DNA of 64,000 nt, from contig NZ_SOYS01000010.1 in NCBI RefSeq assembly GCF_011808225.1, forward strand, positions 62,001 to 126,000, read 5' to 3'. Shown one piece after another: positions 31,321 to 41,263 of this stretch. Numbering within the stretch: position 1 is the stretch's first letter; every line of letters starts with the position of its first letter. The DNA is from Cedecea colo. GTDB taxonomy: Bacteria; Pseudomonadota; Gammaproteobacteria; Enterobacterales; Enterobacteriaceae. The position numbers were made by a program, and so were the translations under genes. The notes under the pieces are model-generated. The model searched no databases and was not told where the DNA came from. It saw only the letters and a list, made by a program, of their open reading frames with translations.

Positions 31321-31842
31321 ATGGCAGAGAAACGCAATATCTTTCTGGTTGGGCCTATGGGTGCCGGCAAAAGCACTATTGGGCGTCAGTTAGCTCAGCA
31401 ACTCAATATGGAATTTTTCGATTCTGATCAAGAGATTGAGAAACGTACCGGAGCTGATGTGGGCTGGGTATTCGACGTTGAAGGCGAAGAAGGCTTCCGC
31501 GATCGCGAAGAAAAAATTATCAACGAACTCACTGAAAAACAGGGCATTGTGCTGGCGACTGGTGGCGGCTCTGTGAAGTCTCGCGAAACCCGTAACCGCC
31601 TCTCGGCCCGTGGCGTTGTGGTTTACCTTGAAACCACAATTGAGAAGCAGCTTGCTCGCACTCAGCGCGATAAAAAGCGTCCGTTACTGCAGGTTGAGAC
31701 GCCACCTCGTGAAGTTCTTGAGGCCCTGGCACAAGAACGCAATCCTCTATACGAAGAGATTGCAGATGTGACGATTCGCACTGACGACCAAAGTGCCAAA
31801 GTGGTTGCTAACCAGATTATTCATATGTTGGAAAGCAATTGA
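31321..31842 (+). CDS. aroK: AroK, shikimate kinase I
   Basis: Phosphorylates shikimate in the aromatic amino acid pathway. The start at 31321 ([18 protein letters not shown]) gives 173 residues. The Walker A motif is GPMGAGKST, with the shikimate-binding DSDQEIE and GGGSV and the LID arginines in RDKKRPLL. It is followed by aroB after 57 bp. The 320 bp hofQ-aroK gap carries no gene; it probably holds the aroKB promoter and leader. Confidence 0.98.
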   Translation: MAEKRNIFLVGPMGAGKSTIGRQLAQQLNMEFFDSDQEIEKRTGADVGWVFDVEGEEGFRDREEKIINELTEKQGIVLATGGGSVKSRETRNRLSARGVVVYLETTIEKQLARTQRDKKRPLLQVETPPREVLEALAQERNPLYEEIADVTIRTDDQSAKVVANQIIHMLESN

Positions 31843-31899
31843 TTCTGGCTTAATCGAGACACGCCTGCGGGCAAAGCTTCTTAAGGTGGACTTCGCGTT

Positions 31900-32988
31900 A
31901 TGGAGAGGTTAACGGTTACTCTCGGGGAACGTAGTTACCCTATCACCATCGCTGCCGGGTTATTTAATGACTCGGCGTCCTTTTGGCCGCTGAAGGCTGG
32001 CGATCAAACGATGCTGGTGACCAACAAAACCCTTGCGCCACTTTACCTGGATAAGGTTCGTGGTTTGCTTGAGCAGGCGGGCGTCAAAGTCGATACCGTC
32101 ATCCTACCGGATGGCGAAAAATTCAAAAGTCTTGCTGTACTCGATACCGTGTTTACGGCACTGCTGGAAAAACCGCACGGTCGAGACACAACGCTAATCG
32201 CTCTTGGCGGCGGCGTTGTAGGCGATCTGACCGGTTTTGCAGCAGCGAGCTATCAGCGCGGCGTGCGCTTTATTCAGGTTCCCACCACTTTGCTTTCGCA
32301 GGTGGACTCCTCCGTTGGCGGCAAAACAGCCGTTAACCATCCCCTCGGTAAAAATATGATTGGCGCGTTCTACCAGCCTGCTTCAGTGGTGGTGGATCTC
32401 GACTGTCTCAACACCTTACCGAAACGGGAGCTGGCGTCGGGCCTGGCAGAAGTTATCAAATACGGCATTATCCTTGATGCGGCGTTCTTTAGCTGGCTTG
32501 AGAATAATCTCGATGCTTTATTAGCGCTGGATGGCAAAGCGATGGCGTATTGCATTCGCCGCTGTTGCGAACTGAAAGCGGAAGTTGTGGCAGCCGATGA
32601 GCGCGAAAGCGGCTTACGTGCTTTACTCAATCTGGGCCATACCTTTGGTCATGCGATTGAAGCCGAAATGGGTTATGGCAACTGGCTACATGGCGAAGCC
32701 GTTGCAGCCGGTATGGTCATGGCCGCACGCACGGCGTTTCGCCTGGGACAATTCAGTGAAACCGATGTTCAACGTGTTGTTACGTTGCTACAACGTGCCG
32801 GGTTGCCCGTCACCGGGCCGCGGGAAATGTCAGCAGACGCATATATGCCCCACATGATGCGTGATAAGAAAGTCCTGGGGGGCGAGCTGCGCCTTGTGCT
32901 GCCGCAGGCTTTAGGGAAGAGTGAAGTGCGTGGCGGAGTGCCACACGATGTCGTTCTGTCAGCCATCGCTGATTGTCAGCAGGCTTAA
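31900..32988 (+). CDS. aroB: AroB, 3-dehydroquinate synthase
   Basis: NAD- and zinc-dependent enzyme that makes 3-dehydroquinate from DAHP, second step of the shikimate pathway. It has 362 residues as in E. coli. Visible motifs are the NAD-binding [11 protein letters not shown], the substrate-binding [16 protein letters not shown] and the zinc ligands in GHTFGHAIE and NWLHGEAVA. It lies between aroK and damX in one transcription unit. Confidence 0.98.
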   Translation: MERLTVTLGERSYPITIAAGLFNDSASFWPLKAGDQTMLVTNKTLAPLYLDKVRGLLEQAGVKVDTVILPDGEKFKSLAVLDTVFTALLEKPHGRDTTLIALGGGVVGDLTGFAAASYQRGVRFIQVPTTLLSQVDSSVGGKTAVNHPLGKNMIGAFYQPASVVVDLDCLNTLPKRELASGLAEVIKYGIILDAAFFSWLENNLDALLALDGKAMAYCIRRCCELKAEVVAADERESGLRALLNLGHTFGHAIEAEMGYGNWLHGEAVAAGMVMAARTAFRLGQFSETDVQRVVTLLQRAGLPVTGPREMSADAYMPHMMRDKKVLGGELRLVLPQALGKSEVRGGVPHDVVLSAIADCQQA

Positions 32989-33086
32989 CTATTAGAAATG
33001 ATTGGTCGCAGTAACCGGGCGATTTTTAACTTCGGGTGACGTGCAAAGTACGTATCGCTGGCATAAGCCTTTGAGTGGGGTGTTAA

Positions 33087-34373
33087 ATGGATGAATTCAA
33101 ACCGGAAGACGAGCTGAAACCCGATCCCAGCGATCGTCGTCGGGATCGTTCACGCAATTCTGACGAGTTCGATAACGAACCGCAGATCAACGTCGATGAT
33201 ATCGACATTGATGCTGATGAGCCTCGTTCCTCACGATCGCGTCGCCCTCGCGACGAAGAAGAGGAATATGAGGGTGACGATGGCCTGAAAGTTGAAGCCG
33301 TCGAACGTCGTCCCGCGCGCGGTCGTAAAAAAGCACCGCAACAAAAAGCGCCCGTCTCTCGTCAGCATCTGATGATGGGGATTGGCATTCTGGTTCTGCT
33401 GCTGCTCATCATTGGTATTGGTTCCGCGCTTAAATCGCCTTCAACCGACACGGAAACCGCCAATAAAAATCCCAATGCGGAAAAGAGTATCGATCTTTCT
33501 GGCAGCAATGATTCCGTTGCCAATCAGGCGAATGGTTCTCAGCCACAGCCCGGTGATGCCACCGTAGCTGATCAGACTGCGAACAAAGATCAACAGCCGC
33601 AGGAAGTAAATTTACCCCCTATTTCTTCTACCCCAACCGAAGCGCAAACGCAGCCAATCCCGGAAGGGCAGCAGCGTGTGGAAGTCCCGGGCGATCTGAA
33701 CAACGCGCTGACTGCGCAGCAGGGCCAGATCGATAACGCAGCAAGCGGTTCTACTCTGCCGACACAGCCAGCTACGGTTGCGCGTGTTGCGGGCGGTAAT
33801 ACCGCGTCTGTGCCGACTCAGGCTTCAAATAACGAGCCGGTCCGTCAGCCAGCCACACGCCCGGAGCGTAAAAAGGTGGTGATTGAGCCGCATAAAACTC
33901 AGCCAGCACAAGCTAAACCTCAGGCAACGGCGAAAACTACCGTAGCGGAGCCAAAACCGGTTGTGACCGCGAAACGTAGTGAACCTGTAGTAACGGCTCC
34001 GGTTAAAGAACCTGTTAAAGCGCCAGCGGCAACAGCGGCACCGAAAGCGACAGCCAGCGCGCCTGCGGCAAGTGGCGCCACGGTAAGCGGCGATGCAAGT
34101 GCCATTAAAGGCGCGCCGGGAAGCCATTACACGCTGCAGCTCAGCTCTTCGTCTAACTCCACAAACCTGAACGCATGGGCGAAGAAAGAGAAGCTGCAAC
34201 ATTACATGGTGTATCAGACTGTGCGTAACGGTCAGCCGTGGTATGTGCTGGTAAGCGGCGTTTATGCCAGCAAAGACGAGGCGAAACGTGCCGTTGCAAC
34301 GCTGCCGGCTGACGTGCAGGCGAAGAACCCGTGGGCAAAACCAATTCATCAGGTTCAGTCCGATCTGAAGTGA
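33087..34373 (+). CDS. damX: DamX, SPOR-domain cell division protein
   Basis: Septal-ring membrane protein. It has 428 residues: an acidic and Arg-rich cytoplasmic segment (1-95), one membrane helix ([20 protein letters not shown], near 95-114), a long Pro/Ala/Gln/Thr-rich periplasmic linker, and a C-terminal SPOR domain from about residue 350 ([20 protein letters not shown]) that binds denuded septal peptidoglycan. The linker is of low complexity and differs from E. coli. It lies 64 bp before dam. Confidence 0.95.
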   Translation: MDEFKPEDELKPDPSDRRRDRSRNSDEFDNEPQINVDDIDIDADEPRSSRSRRPRDEEEEYEGDDGLKVEAVERRPARGRKKAPQQKAPVSRQHLMMGIGILVLLLLIIGIGSALKSPSTDTETANKNPNAEKSIDLSGSNDSVANQANGSQPQPGDATVADQTANKDQQPQEVNLPPISSTPTEAQTQPIPEGQQRVEVPGDLNNALTAQQGQIDNAASGSTLPTQPATVARVAGGNTASVPTQASNNEPVRQPATRPERKKVVIEPHKTQPAQAKPQATAKTTVAEPKPVVTAKRSEPVVTAPVKEPVKAPAATAAPKATASAPAASGATVSGDASAIKGAPGSHYTLQLSSSSNSTNLNAWAKKEKLQHYMVYQTVRNGQPWYVLVSGVYASKDEAKRAVATLPADVQAKNPWAKPIHQVQSDLK

Positions 34374-34437
34374 TGAGCAAGCGCAGTCGCTGTCGGAACC
34401 TTTCCACAGCTGGAGAAGGTGTAAATAGTTAGACAGC

Positions 34438-35277
34438 ATGAAAAAAAATCGCGCTTTTCTGAAATGGGCAGGGGGAAAATACCCCCTGCTTGACGATATA
34501 AAGAAGCATCTGCCGGAAGGCGACTGTCTGATTGAGCCGTTCGTTGGCGCAGGCTCCGTCTTTCTGAACACTGACTATTCACGCTATATCCTCGCGGATA
34601 TCAACAGCGACCTGATTAACCTGTACAACATTGTCAAAGCGCGTACTGACGAGTATGTTCAGGAAGCCCGCAGCCTGTTTACGCCTGAGCTTAACGACAG
34701 TGAGGCCTTCTATCGTTTTCGTGCCGAATTTAATCAGTGCAGCGATGCGTTTCGTCGTGCGGTGCTGTTTTTGTACCTTAACCGCCATTGTTACAACGGC
34801 CTGTGCCGTTATAACCTGCGTGGTGAATTCAACGTGCCGTTTGGCCGCTACAGCAAACCCTACTTCCCCGAAGAGGAACTGCACCATTTTGCCGAGCGGG
34901 CACAACAGGCTACTTTTATCTGTCAGTCGTATGATGTCAGCATGACGGATGTTGCTACAGGCTCGGTGGTATATTGCGACCCGCCGTATGCCCCGTTATC
35001 CGCCACGGCAAATTTCACGGCTTACCATACCGATAGCTTTAGTATGATACAGCAGCAGCATCTGGCAGAACTGGCCGAAAACCTGCAAAGAAATGGCGTT
35101 CCGGTGCTGATTTCTAATCATGATACGGAGCTGACCAAGCTGTGGTATCAGCAGGCGAAGCTGCATAAGCTGCAGGTAAGACGCAGCATCAGCAGTAATG
35201 GCGGAACGCGTAACAAGGTGGACGAGCTGCTGGCGCTCTACGGCGTGCCTGAGGCATGTCGTTCGTCGCAAACATGA
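34438..35277 (+). CDS. dam: Dam, GATC adenine-N6 DNA methyltransferase
   Basis: Methylates adenine in GATC, governing mismatch repair, SeqA control of replication and some promoters. It has 279 residues (E. coli 278). The SAM-binding motif is FLKWAGGKYPLLDDI with FVGAGSVF, and the catalytic DPPY is at residues 181-184. The last dozen residues (after DELLALY) do not resemble E. coli. This is just where copy C of the dispersed element begins, so the tail may have been reshaped by the insertion. The catalytic core looks intact. Confidence 0.97.
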   Translation: MKKNRAFLKWAGGKYPLLDDIKKHLPEGDCLIEPFVGAGSVFLNTDYSRYILADINSDLINLYNIVKARTDEYVQEARSLFTPELNDSEAFYRFRAEFNQCSDAFRRAVLFLYLNRHCYNGLCRYNLRGEFNVPFGRYSKPYFPEEELHHFAERAQQATFICQSYDVSMTDVATGSVVYCDPPYAPLSATANFTAYHTDSFSMIQQQHLAELAENLQRNGVPVLISNHDTELTKLWYQQAKLHKLQVRRSISSNGGTRNKVDELLALYGVPEACRSSQT

Positions 35278-35286
35278 AGTGCAGTT

Positions 35287-35425
35287 GAACTTGCTGATAA
35301 AGAAGCAAAAAATGTGATTTTTCTTCTTTATGGTGAGTAGCTGAAAATCACGGCGTTGATTTTCCATTTTATTCTTCTGGTGAGAAATTTTCGTCTCGCA
35401 AGCGCATGAGGTTTGTCATCAGTCT
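35287..35425 (+). repeat. Dispersed two-hairpin element, copy C (between dam and rpe)
   Basis: About 139 bp in the same orientation as copy A: TTGCTGATAAAGAAG, stem II (35299-35330, AAAGAAGCAAAAA with TTTTTCTTCTTT), stem I (35342-35365, GAAAATCA and TTGATTTTC) and the tail CGCATGAGGTTTGTCATCAGTC (35403 on). Unlike the other three it lies between co-directional genes, only 15 bp before the rpe start. I see no flanking duplication. It must be transcribed if rpe is read from upstream promoters. Confidence 0.8.
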
Positions 35426-35440
35426 GTATTGGAGAAGCGG

Positions 35441-36118
35441 ATGAAACAGTATTTGATTGCCCCCTCAATCCTGTCTGCCGATTTTGCCCGCCTGGGCGAA
35501 GACACGGCCAGGGTGTTAGCTGCAGGTAGCGACGTCGTCCATTTCGATGTTATGGATAACCACTATGTTCCAAATTTAACCATTGGACCGATGGTGCTGA
35601 AATCGCTGCGTGATTATGGCATCACCGCACCGATTGACGTGCATCTGATGGTCAAACCTGTCGATCGCATTATTCCGGACTTCGCCGAAGCGGGCGCCAG
35701 TATCATCACCTTCCATCCGGAAGCCTCTGAGCACGTTGATCGTTCCCTGCAGCTGATTAAAGAGCACGGCTGTAAAGCAGGCCTGGTGTTTAACCCGGCA
35801 ACATCGCTTAGCTGGCTGGATCACGTGATGGATAAACTGGACGTAATTTTGCTGATGTCTGTAAACCCGGGCTTCGGCGGGCAGTCTTTCATCCCGCATA
35901 CGCTGGAAAAACTGCGTCAGGTGCGCGAGCGCATTGATGCCTCCGGTTACGATATTCGTCTTGAAGTCGATGGCGGCGTGAAAGTCGATAATATTGCTCA
36001 GGTTGCGGCGGCGGGCGCGGACATGTTTGTTGCCGGCTCGGCCATCTTCAGTCAACCAGATTATAAAGTGGTCATCGATCGCATGCGCGACGAGCTGGCA
36101 AAGGTAAATCATGAATAA
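35441..36118 (+). CDS. rpe: Rpe, ribulose-phosphate 3-epimerase
   Basis: Interconverts ribulose-5-phosphate and xylulose-5-phosphate in the pentose phosphate pathway. The start at 35441 ([19 protein letters not shown]) follows GGAGAAGCGG and gives 225 residues, the family length. The metal-binding motifs [14 protein letters not shown] and VHLMV, and EVDGGVK near residue 177, are present. It overlaps gph by 8 bp. Confidence 0.98.
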   Translation: MKQYLIAPSILSADFARLGEDTARVLAAGSDVVHFDVMDNHYVPNLTIGPMVLKSLRDYGITAPIDVHLMVKPVDRIIPDFAEAGASIITFHPEASEHVDRSLQLIKEHGCKAGLVFNPATSLSWLDHVMDKLDVILLMSVNPGFGGQSFIPHTLEKLRQVRERIDASGYDIRLEVDGGVKVDNIAQVAAAGADMFVAGSAIFSQPDYKVVIDRMRDELAKVNHE

Positions 36119-36824
36119 ATTACAAAAAATTCGCGGTGTCGCCTTTGATCTGGACGGCACGCTGGTGGATACGGCGCTGGGCTTAAGTCAGGCGATGGAT
36201 CGGACGCTGTACGCGCTTGAGCTGCCGGCAGCCGGTGAAGAGAACGTTGAAAAATGGATTGGCAACGGTGCCGATGTGCTGGTTCAGCGCGCGCTGACGT
36301 GGGCGTTAAAAGGCCAGGAGCCGCAGTTCGAACGGCGTCTGATGGCGCGTAAACTGTTTGATAATTTCTATGCGCAGACGGTCGACGAAGGCAGCTTCCT
36401 GTTCCCGGGCGTCACCAGCACGCTGGCAGTACTGGCAGAAAACGGTCTGCCAATGGGTCTGGTAACCAATAAGCCAACGCCGTTTGTAATGCCGTTGCTT
36501 GAGAAACTGGGCATCGCGGCCTATTTCCAGGTGGTTATCGGCGGCGATGATGTGGAAAATAAAAAACCGCATCCGGAGCCGCTATTCAAAGTTATGGAAA
36601 AGCTGAACCTGAGCGCAGAAGCGTTGCTGTTTGTGGGAGATTCCCGCAATGATATTCTTGCCGCACAGGCTGCGGGCTGCCCTTGCGTGGGCATGACCTA
36701 CGGTTATAACTACGGTGAAGCCATTGCACTGAGCAAACCGGACGTCGTGTTTGATAAATTCAGCGATTTATTGCCCGCTCTTGGGCTCCCTTGCAAAGAA
36801 AATCAGGAATCAGAACATGAGTAA
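36111..36824 (+). CDS. gph: Gph, phosphoglycolate phosphatase
   Basis: HAD-family phosphatase that removes 2-phosphoglycolate arising from DNA repair. Catalytic Asp13 and Asp15 are in [11 protein letters not shown], with motif II LVTNKP and motif [13 protein letters not shown]. It has 237 residues against 252 in E. coli, the difference lying at the C-terminus. It overlaps rpe and trpS by 8 bp each, so the three genes are translationally linked. Confidence 0.97.
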   Translation: MNKLQKIRGVAFDLDGTLVDTALGLSQAMDRTLYALELPAAGEENVEKWIGNGADVLVQRALTWALKGQEPQFERRLMARKLFDNFYAQTVDEGSFLFPGVTSTLAVLAENGLPMGLVTNKPTPFVMPLLEKLGIAAYFQVVIGGDDVENKKPHPEPLFKVMEKLNLSAEALLFVGDSRNDILAAQAAGCPCVGMTYGYNYGEAIALSKPDVVFDKFSDLLPALGLPCKENQESEHE

Positions 36825-37821
36825 ACCCATCGTTTTTAGCGGCGCACAGCCTTCAGGTGAATTAACCATCGGTAACTACATGGGTGCGCTGCGTCAGTGG
36901 GTTCATATGCAAGACGATTACCACTGCATTTACTGCATCGTTGACCAGCACGCCATCACCGTGCGTCAGGATGCGAACGCGCTGCGCAAAGCGACGCTCG
37001 ATACGCTGGCGCTCTATCTTGCCTGCGGCATCGATCCGGAAAAAAGCACTATTTTCGTTCAGTCCCATGTACCTGAACATGCCCAGCTAAGCTGGGTGCT
37101 GAACTGCTACACCTACTTTGGTGAGCTGAGCCGCATGACGCAGTTCAAGGACAAATCATCGCGCTACGCTGAAAATATCAACGCCGGTTTGTTCGACTAT
37201 CCGGTATTGATGGCCGCCGATATTCTGCTCTACCAGACCAATCTGGTGCCGGTAGGTGAAGACCAGAAGCAGCACCTGGAGCTGAGCCGTGATATCGCTG
37301 CGCGCTTTAACGCGCTGTATGGAGAAGTATTCAAAGTGCCGGAGCCATTTATTCCTGCGTCCGGCGCGCGCGTAATGTCCCTGCTGGAACCGACCCGGAA
37401 AATGTCCAAATCTGACGATAACCGCAATAACGTTATCGGCCTGCTGGAAGACCCGAAATCCGTCGTGAAGAAACTTAAACGTGCGGTAACAGATTCCGAC
37501 GAGCCACCTGTTGTGCGCTATGACGTGGTAAACAAAGCCGGGGTTTCCAACCTGCTGGATATCATGGCTGGCGTAACAGGCAAGACTATCCCGGAGCTTG
37601 AGCAGCACTTTGAAGGCAAAATGTATGGTCATCTGAAAGGTGACGTAGCGGATGCCGTTTCAGGTATGCTGACCGAACTGCAGGAGCGTTATAACCGCTA
37701 TCGCAATGACGAAGCCTTCCTGCACCAGATTATGAAGGACGGCGCTGAAAAGGCCCGCGCTCATGCCGGCGCTACGCTTAAGAAAGTGTACGAAGTGATT
37801 GGGTTTGTAGCCCAGCCTTAA
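36817..37821 (+). CDS. trpS: TrpS, tryptophanyl-tRNA synthetase
   Basis: Charges tRNA-Trp. The start at 36817 ([20 protein letters not shown]) gives 334 residues as in E. coli. The class I signatures are TIGN (HIGH type) near residue 17 and KMSKSDD near 195. It is the last gene of the damX-dam-rpe-gph-trpS series. The yhfS-Z genes that follow it in E. coli are absent. Confidence 0.98.
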   Translation: MSKPIVFSGAQPSGELTIGNYMGALRQWVHMQDDYHCIYCIVDQHAITVRQDANALRKATLDTLALYLACGIDPEKSTIFVQSHVPEHAQLSWVLNCYTYFGELSRMTQFKDKSSRYAENINAGLFDYPVLMAADILLYQTNLVPVGEDQKQHLELSRDIAARFNALYGEVFKVPEPFIPASGARVMSLLEPTRKMSKSDDNRNNVIGLLEDPKSVVKKLKRAVTDSDEPPVVRYDVVNKAGVSNLLDIMAGVTGKTIPELEQHFEGKMYGHLKGDVADAVSGMLTELQERYNRYRNDEAFLHQIMKDGAEKARAHAGATLKKVYEVIGFVAQP

Positions 37822-37839
37822 TTGCTCCATGCCTGTAAG

Positions 37840-37893
37840 CCGTCAGGAACGACTGCCCGTTGCGGCGTGAGTTCAACCTGGCGGTTTTTTTAT
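37840..37893 (+). terminator. trpS terminator
   Basis: CCGTCAGG at 37840-37847 pairs over eight bases with CCTGGCGG at 37877-37884, followed by TTTTTTTAT. The loop is long (29 bases). Confidence 0.65.
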
Positions 37894-38020
37894 AGTTCTA
37901 TTTCCCTTATGTTTCCAGAAAATAACCTGCGCCAGGGTTAATTGCTTGTGAAGCGAAAGGGGAAATGAGCGCGGGACGTGAATTTCAGGTATTGAAGCTG
38001 GCGGAAGCGTTAAGCGAAAT

Positions 38021-38051
38021 AAAAATCGCCCTGTAAAAGAGGGCGATTTTT
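38021..38051. terminator. Bidirectional terminator after yhfL
   Basis: AAAAATCGCCC and GGGCGATTTTT flank a 9 base loop, 15 bp past the yhfL stop on the reverse strand. The symmetrical A/T runs let it also stop read-through from trpS. Confidence 0.85.
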
Positions 38052-38066
38052 GCATTTTATGACGAA

Positions 38067-38240
38067 TTATTTTTGCGGAGCAGCAGGGCCGCAGCCGCCA
38101 ATAACTTTAGAGATAGAGATTGCAGGGTGAAGCAAATAATCGTAGCTGCAAGTTTTGTCGCGATTTTCAATACGGCCAGTGCAGGCAGACAGCGTGGCAA
38201 CTACAGCAAACAACATGGTGATTTTTACGAGGTTTTTCAT
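38067..38240 (-). CDS. yhfL: YhfL, small putative lipoprotein
   Basis: Fifty-seven residue frame on the reverse strand beginning MKNLVKITMLFAVVATLSAC. A lipobox LSAC places the lipidated cysteine at residue 20. The mature part TGRIENRDKTCSYDYLLHP and the end ISKVIGGCGPAAPQK match what I recall of E. coli YhfL, including two further cysteines. Its position downstream of cysG is also conserved. The function is unknown. It has its own promoter candidate (38338-38366) and terminator. In E. coli the frl genes follow; here trpS does. Confidence 0.88.
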   Translation of the reverse strand: MKNLVKITMLFAVVATLSACTGRIENRDKTCSYDYLLHPAISISKVIGGCGPAAPQK

Positions 38241-38337
38241 ATGACATTCCCTGACATAATTAATGGCTGTGATATAAAATATAACCGTGAATAAATGCTT
38301 AAAATTAATTACATTGCCTCGCAGTTATAGCCAGGGG

Positions 38338-38366
38338 ATTGTAAAATATGTCACTGACCTTGACAA
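38338..38366 (-). promoter_or_regulatory. Candidate yhfL promoter
   Basis: On the reverse strand TTGTCA (38366-38361) and TACAAT (38343-38338) are spaced by 17 bp, predicting a start near 38331 and a leader of about 90 nt. The rest of the 333 bp yhfL-cysG gap is very AT-rich with no gene that I can support. Confidence 0.45.
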
Positions 38367-38541
38367 GTTTAGTATATATAAGTTTGAGGGCGTATTTTGG
38401 CGTTTTTCATTCATGCGATAAATATATAGGAGTTATACTTGCAAATAACGGCGCTGTGAGGAATATTATATTTGCAAAACATATTTCGGTAGATATAAAT
38501 ATAATTATTAAACCATAATTAAAAAGACGGGGAAGGATTAA

Positions 38542-38566
38542 AACCTGCGTGTATTTACACGCAGGC
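38542..38566 (-). terminator. cysG terminator
   Basis: On the reverse strand CCTGCGTG, loop TAAATA, CACGCAGG and then TTTTAAT, just past the cysG stop. The A-rich side on the other strand makes it potentially bidirectional. Confidence 0.85.
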
Positions 38567-38573
38567 CTTTTTA

Positions 38574-39947
38574 TTAGTAGTTGGAGAACCAGTTCAGCTT
38601 GTCGCGCAGCGCCACGACGCGCCCGACAATAATCAGCGCCGGGCTTTCTACCTGCGTTGCCAGCTCGCCAAGTTTGCTCAGCTCGCCGCTGACCACCCGC
38701 TGTTTTACGGAGGTGCCGTTTTCCACCAGCGCGACCGGCATATCTGCCGGCATGCCGTGCTTAATCAAATTTTCCTGAATGGCGACGGCCTGATTCAGGC
38801 CCATATAAAATACCAGCGTCTGCTTTTCTGCGGCCAGATTATGCCAGTCCAGCTCGCCTCCCGTTTTCAGGTGTCCGGTTACCAGGCGCACGCTTTGCGC
38901 GTAATCGCGATGGGTTAACGGAATACCCGAATAAGCGGAGCAGCCGGATGCAGCCGTTATGCCTGGCACCACGGAGAAGGGGATGCCGCCGTTACATAGC
39001 GTTTCCAGCTCTTCGCCGCCGCGGCCAAAAATAAACGGATCGCCGCCTTTCAGACGCACCACGCGCTTACCTTTCTGAGCTTCGCGCAGCAGGATTTGGT
39101 TAATCTCTTCCTGCGGCACGCAGTGGAAACCTGCCCGTTTACCGACAAATACACGGTCCGCGTCGCGCCGGACGAGATTCATAATGTCATCGGAGACCAG
39201 ACGGTCATAAACCACAACGTCAGCCTGTTGGATCTGTTGCAGCCCTTTGAGCGTTAACAATCCTGCATCCCCAGGTCCCGCGCCTACTAATACCACCTCA
39301 CCACGGTGATCCAGCGATGTGGCAAACATGGATTCGGTTTCCTGGTCGATAGCTTTTTGATCTTCGTTTGCCAGATACTGCGCCAGCCGGTCGTTGGTGA
39401 AGAACTTTTCCCAGAAGCGGCGGCGTTCGCCCATAGTGGCAAACTTTGATTTTACTCGCCCACGCAGCGTACCTGCGTAGCCGGCGATTTTGCCAAGATG
39501 CAGCGGCAGAATAGATTCAAGTTTTTCCCGCAGCAGACGCGCAAGTACCGGAGAAGTACCGCCGGAAGAGACGGCAACCATTAGCGGCGATCGGTCGATA
39601 ATTGACGGCATGATAAAGCTGGCTTGCTTCGGGGCATCGACCACGTTGCAGAAGATACGGCGTGATTCGCACGTATCGCTGACCTGCTGATTCACCTCGT
39701 CGTTATCGGTCGCGGCAATGGCTAACCAACAGGCATCAAGCAGTGAAGGAGAGAACTCACCCTGCTCAAGCGTCAGCATGCCCTGTTCCGCCCACACGTT
39801 GAATTGCGGCGTGAAGTCCAGGGCATTCACGGTAATGCGGGCACCTGCCTCCATTAATAAACGTGCTTTACGCTCTGCGACATCGCCGCCGCCAACCAGC
39901 AGGCAGGCGCGATCTCGTAATTGACAAAATATGGGCAGGTGATCCAC
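38574..39947 (-). CDS. cysG: CysG, siroheme synthase
   Basis: Trifunctional enzyme making siroheme for nitrite and sulfite reductases. It has 457 residues: an N-terminal precorrin-2 dehydrogenase/ferrochelatase part (residues 1-200, [13 protein letters not shown]) and a C-terminal uroporphyrinogen III methyltransferase part (from about 215, [15 protein letters not shown] and [16 protein letters not shown]). It ends the nirBDC-cysG operon, 13 bp after nirC, and supplies the cofactor for NirB. Confidence 0.98.
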   Translation of the reverse strand: MDHLPIFCQLRDRACLLVGGGDVAERKARLLMEAGARITVNALDFTPQFNVWAEQGMLTLEQGEFSPSLLDACWLAIAATDNDEVNQQVSDTCESRRIFCNVVDAPKQASFIMPSIIDRSPLMVAVSSGGTSPVLARLLREKLESILPLHLGKIAGYAGTLRGRVKSKFATMGERRRFWEKFFTNDRLAQYLANEDQKAIDQETESMFATSLDHRGEVVLVGAGPGDAGLLTLKGLQQIQQADVVVYDRLVSDDIMNLVRRDADRVFVGKRAGFHCVPQEEINQILLREAQKGKRVVRLKGGDPFIFGRGGEELETLCNGGIPFSVVPGITAASGCSAYSGIPLTHRDYAQSVRLVTGHLKTGGELDWHNLAAEKQTLVFYMGLNQAVAIQENLIKHGMPADMPVALVENGTSVKQRVVSGELSKLGELATQVESPALIIVGRVVALRDKLNWFSNY

Positions 39948-39960
39948 GGGTAGTCCTCAA

Positions 39961-40767
39961 TTATTGGCGTACAGTCTCAGGCGCAGCGATTCGCTCTGGC
40001 TGTGGGCGTTCGGCTTTTGGCGTAGCATACCAATAACCCAGACCCATGAATACTACGCCGGAGAGGGTATTCCCGAGCGTTACCCAAAGCAGGTTGTGAC
40101 CAATTCCAGCCAGCGTATAGGCATCGCTATGGTGGCCAAACCAGGAGAGCGCAAACAGCGTCATATTAGCAATGGAGTGTTCATAGCCGGAGGCGATAAA
40201 CGCCAGCAGACACCACCAGATAGCGATGAATTTAGCCGCGCCTTCGGTACGAATCGCCATCCAGATCGCCAGGCAAACCAGCCAGTTACACAGCGCGCCC
40301 TTGAAGAACAGCGTCATTGCCGGCGCGGTGGTTTTAGCCAGCGCCACGGTGTGGACGATGCTGGTATCAACCGGCAGCAGGCTACCGCCGCCCCAGCTAT
40401 ACAGCAGCGCGACAAACACGGAACCCAGCAGGTTGCCAGCCCAGGTCTGCGGCAAAATAGCCCACATTTGGCCCTGAGAGATAGTCCCCGCTTTTACGCC
40501 AAGGGTCAGAAACATAGTGTGGCCGGTGAACAGCTCGGAACCAGCGATGATAACCAGCGTCAGGGCGATACCAAAGGTGGCACCCATAACCAATGGACGA
40601 ACGGAAGGATCGAGCAGGTTGCCGAGAGTGAAGATAAGGATGATGCCAAGGCCGACATAAGCCCCTGCCATCGCCGAGCTGACCCAAAAACCGAACGGAT
40701 TGTTTTTCGACAGCCGGGCAATACGAGCGGCATTCGCCGCACACTTATTAATGGTATCGGTGAACAT
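39961..40767 (-). CDS. nirC: NirC, nitrite channel
   Basis: Formate/nitrite transporter family pentameric channel of 268 residues with six membrane segments. It moves nitrite into or out of the cytoplasm for NirBD. Family motifs include GAYVGLGIILIFT and the conserved region around NWLVCLAIWMA. It lies between nirD and cysG, separated from nirD by a 169 bp gap containing a REP-type pair. Confidence 0.97.
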   Translation of the reverse strand: MFTDTINKCAANAARIARLSKNNPFGFWVSSAMAGAYVGLGIILIFTLGNLLDPSVRPLVMGATFGIALTLVIIAGSELFTGHTMFLTLGVKAGTISQGQMWAILPQTWAGNLLGSVFVALLYSWGGGSLLPVDTSIVHTVALAKTTAPAMTLFFKGALCNWLVCLAIWMAIRTEGAAKFIAIWWCLLAFIASGYEHSIANMTLFALSWFGHHSDAYTLAGIGHNLLWVTLGNTLSGVVFMGLGYWYATPKAERPQPERIAAPETVRQ

Positions 40768-40841
40768 TTTTGTTATCCCAATGAATTAAAAATAATAAAG
40801 AAAAGGTAAATCAGGTAGCTGTGCTTTCCGATCCTGAATGT

Positions 40842-40916
40842 CGTAGGGCGGATAAGCGGCGCGCCTCCGCCATTTAAAAGATGCGGTGGAAGGCGCTACG
40901 CTTGTTCACCCTACGC
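40842..40916 (-). repeat. REP/BIME-type palindromic pair within the nir operon
   Basis: Two inverted units: GTAGGGCGGATAAGCG on the left and CGCTTGTTCACCCTAC on the right, each with an internal GC-rich palindrome (GGCGCGCCTCCGCC, GCGGTGGAAGGCGC). This is the enterobacterial REP style with a GTAGGGCGGATAAGCG head. Its place between nirD and nirC could lower or stabilise parts of the operon mRNA. Confidence 0.7.
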
Positions 40917-40936
40917 TTCGGTCAGAATGATTTTTA

Positions 40937-41263
40937 TTAAGCTTTTATCTGAACCATGCCGTCCTGAACGCGTGCTGCAAAATGTGCAACGGAGTGGCTT
41001 TCGTCTTCCATGCACAGCCCGTCACGCAGGCGGAAACGCTGTTTTTTCAGCGGGCTGGCAACCCACAGCTCGTTCTGGTGCTCGGCAATGAGTCCGCGAG
41101 ACAGAACGCTCGCCTGGAAAAAGGGATCGATGTTGCTGATGGCGAAAACCTGCTCGTCGTTACGCGGGCGGAAAATCGCAATCTGCCGATCGCCCAGCAG
41201 GGCGCAAACGCCGGTTGCTGGCAGAATGTCATTTAACTGACAAACGGTAGTCCACTGGCTCAT
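40937..41263 (-). CDS. nirD: NirD, nitrite reductase small subunit
   Basis: Rieske-like fold subunit of 108 residues of the NADH-dependent assimilatory/detoxifying nitrite reductase. The Rieske Cys/His cluster ligands are lacking, as in E. coli NirD. Its start overlaps the nirB stop by 4 bp, so it is translationally coupled. Confidence 0.96.
   Translation of the reverse strand: MSQWTTVCQLNDILPATGVCALLGDRQIAIFRPRNDEQVFAISNIDPFFQASVLSRGLIAEHQNELWVASPLKKQRFRLRDGLCMEDESHSVAHFAARVQDGMVQIKA

Noticed and set aside
38073-38294. Forward 73-codon frame downstream of trpS
   Set aside because: It is antisense to yhfL, whose lipobox and conserved mature part make the reverse strand the coding one.
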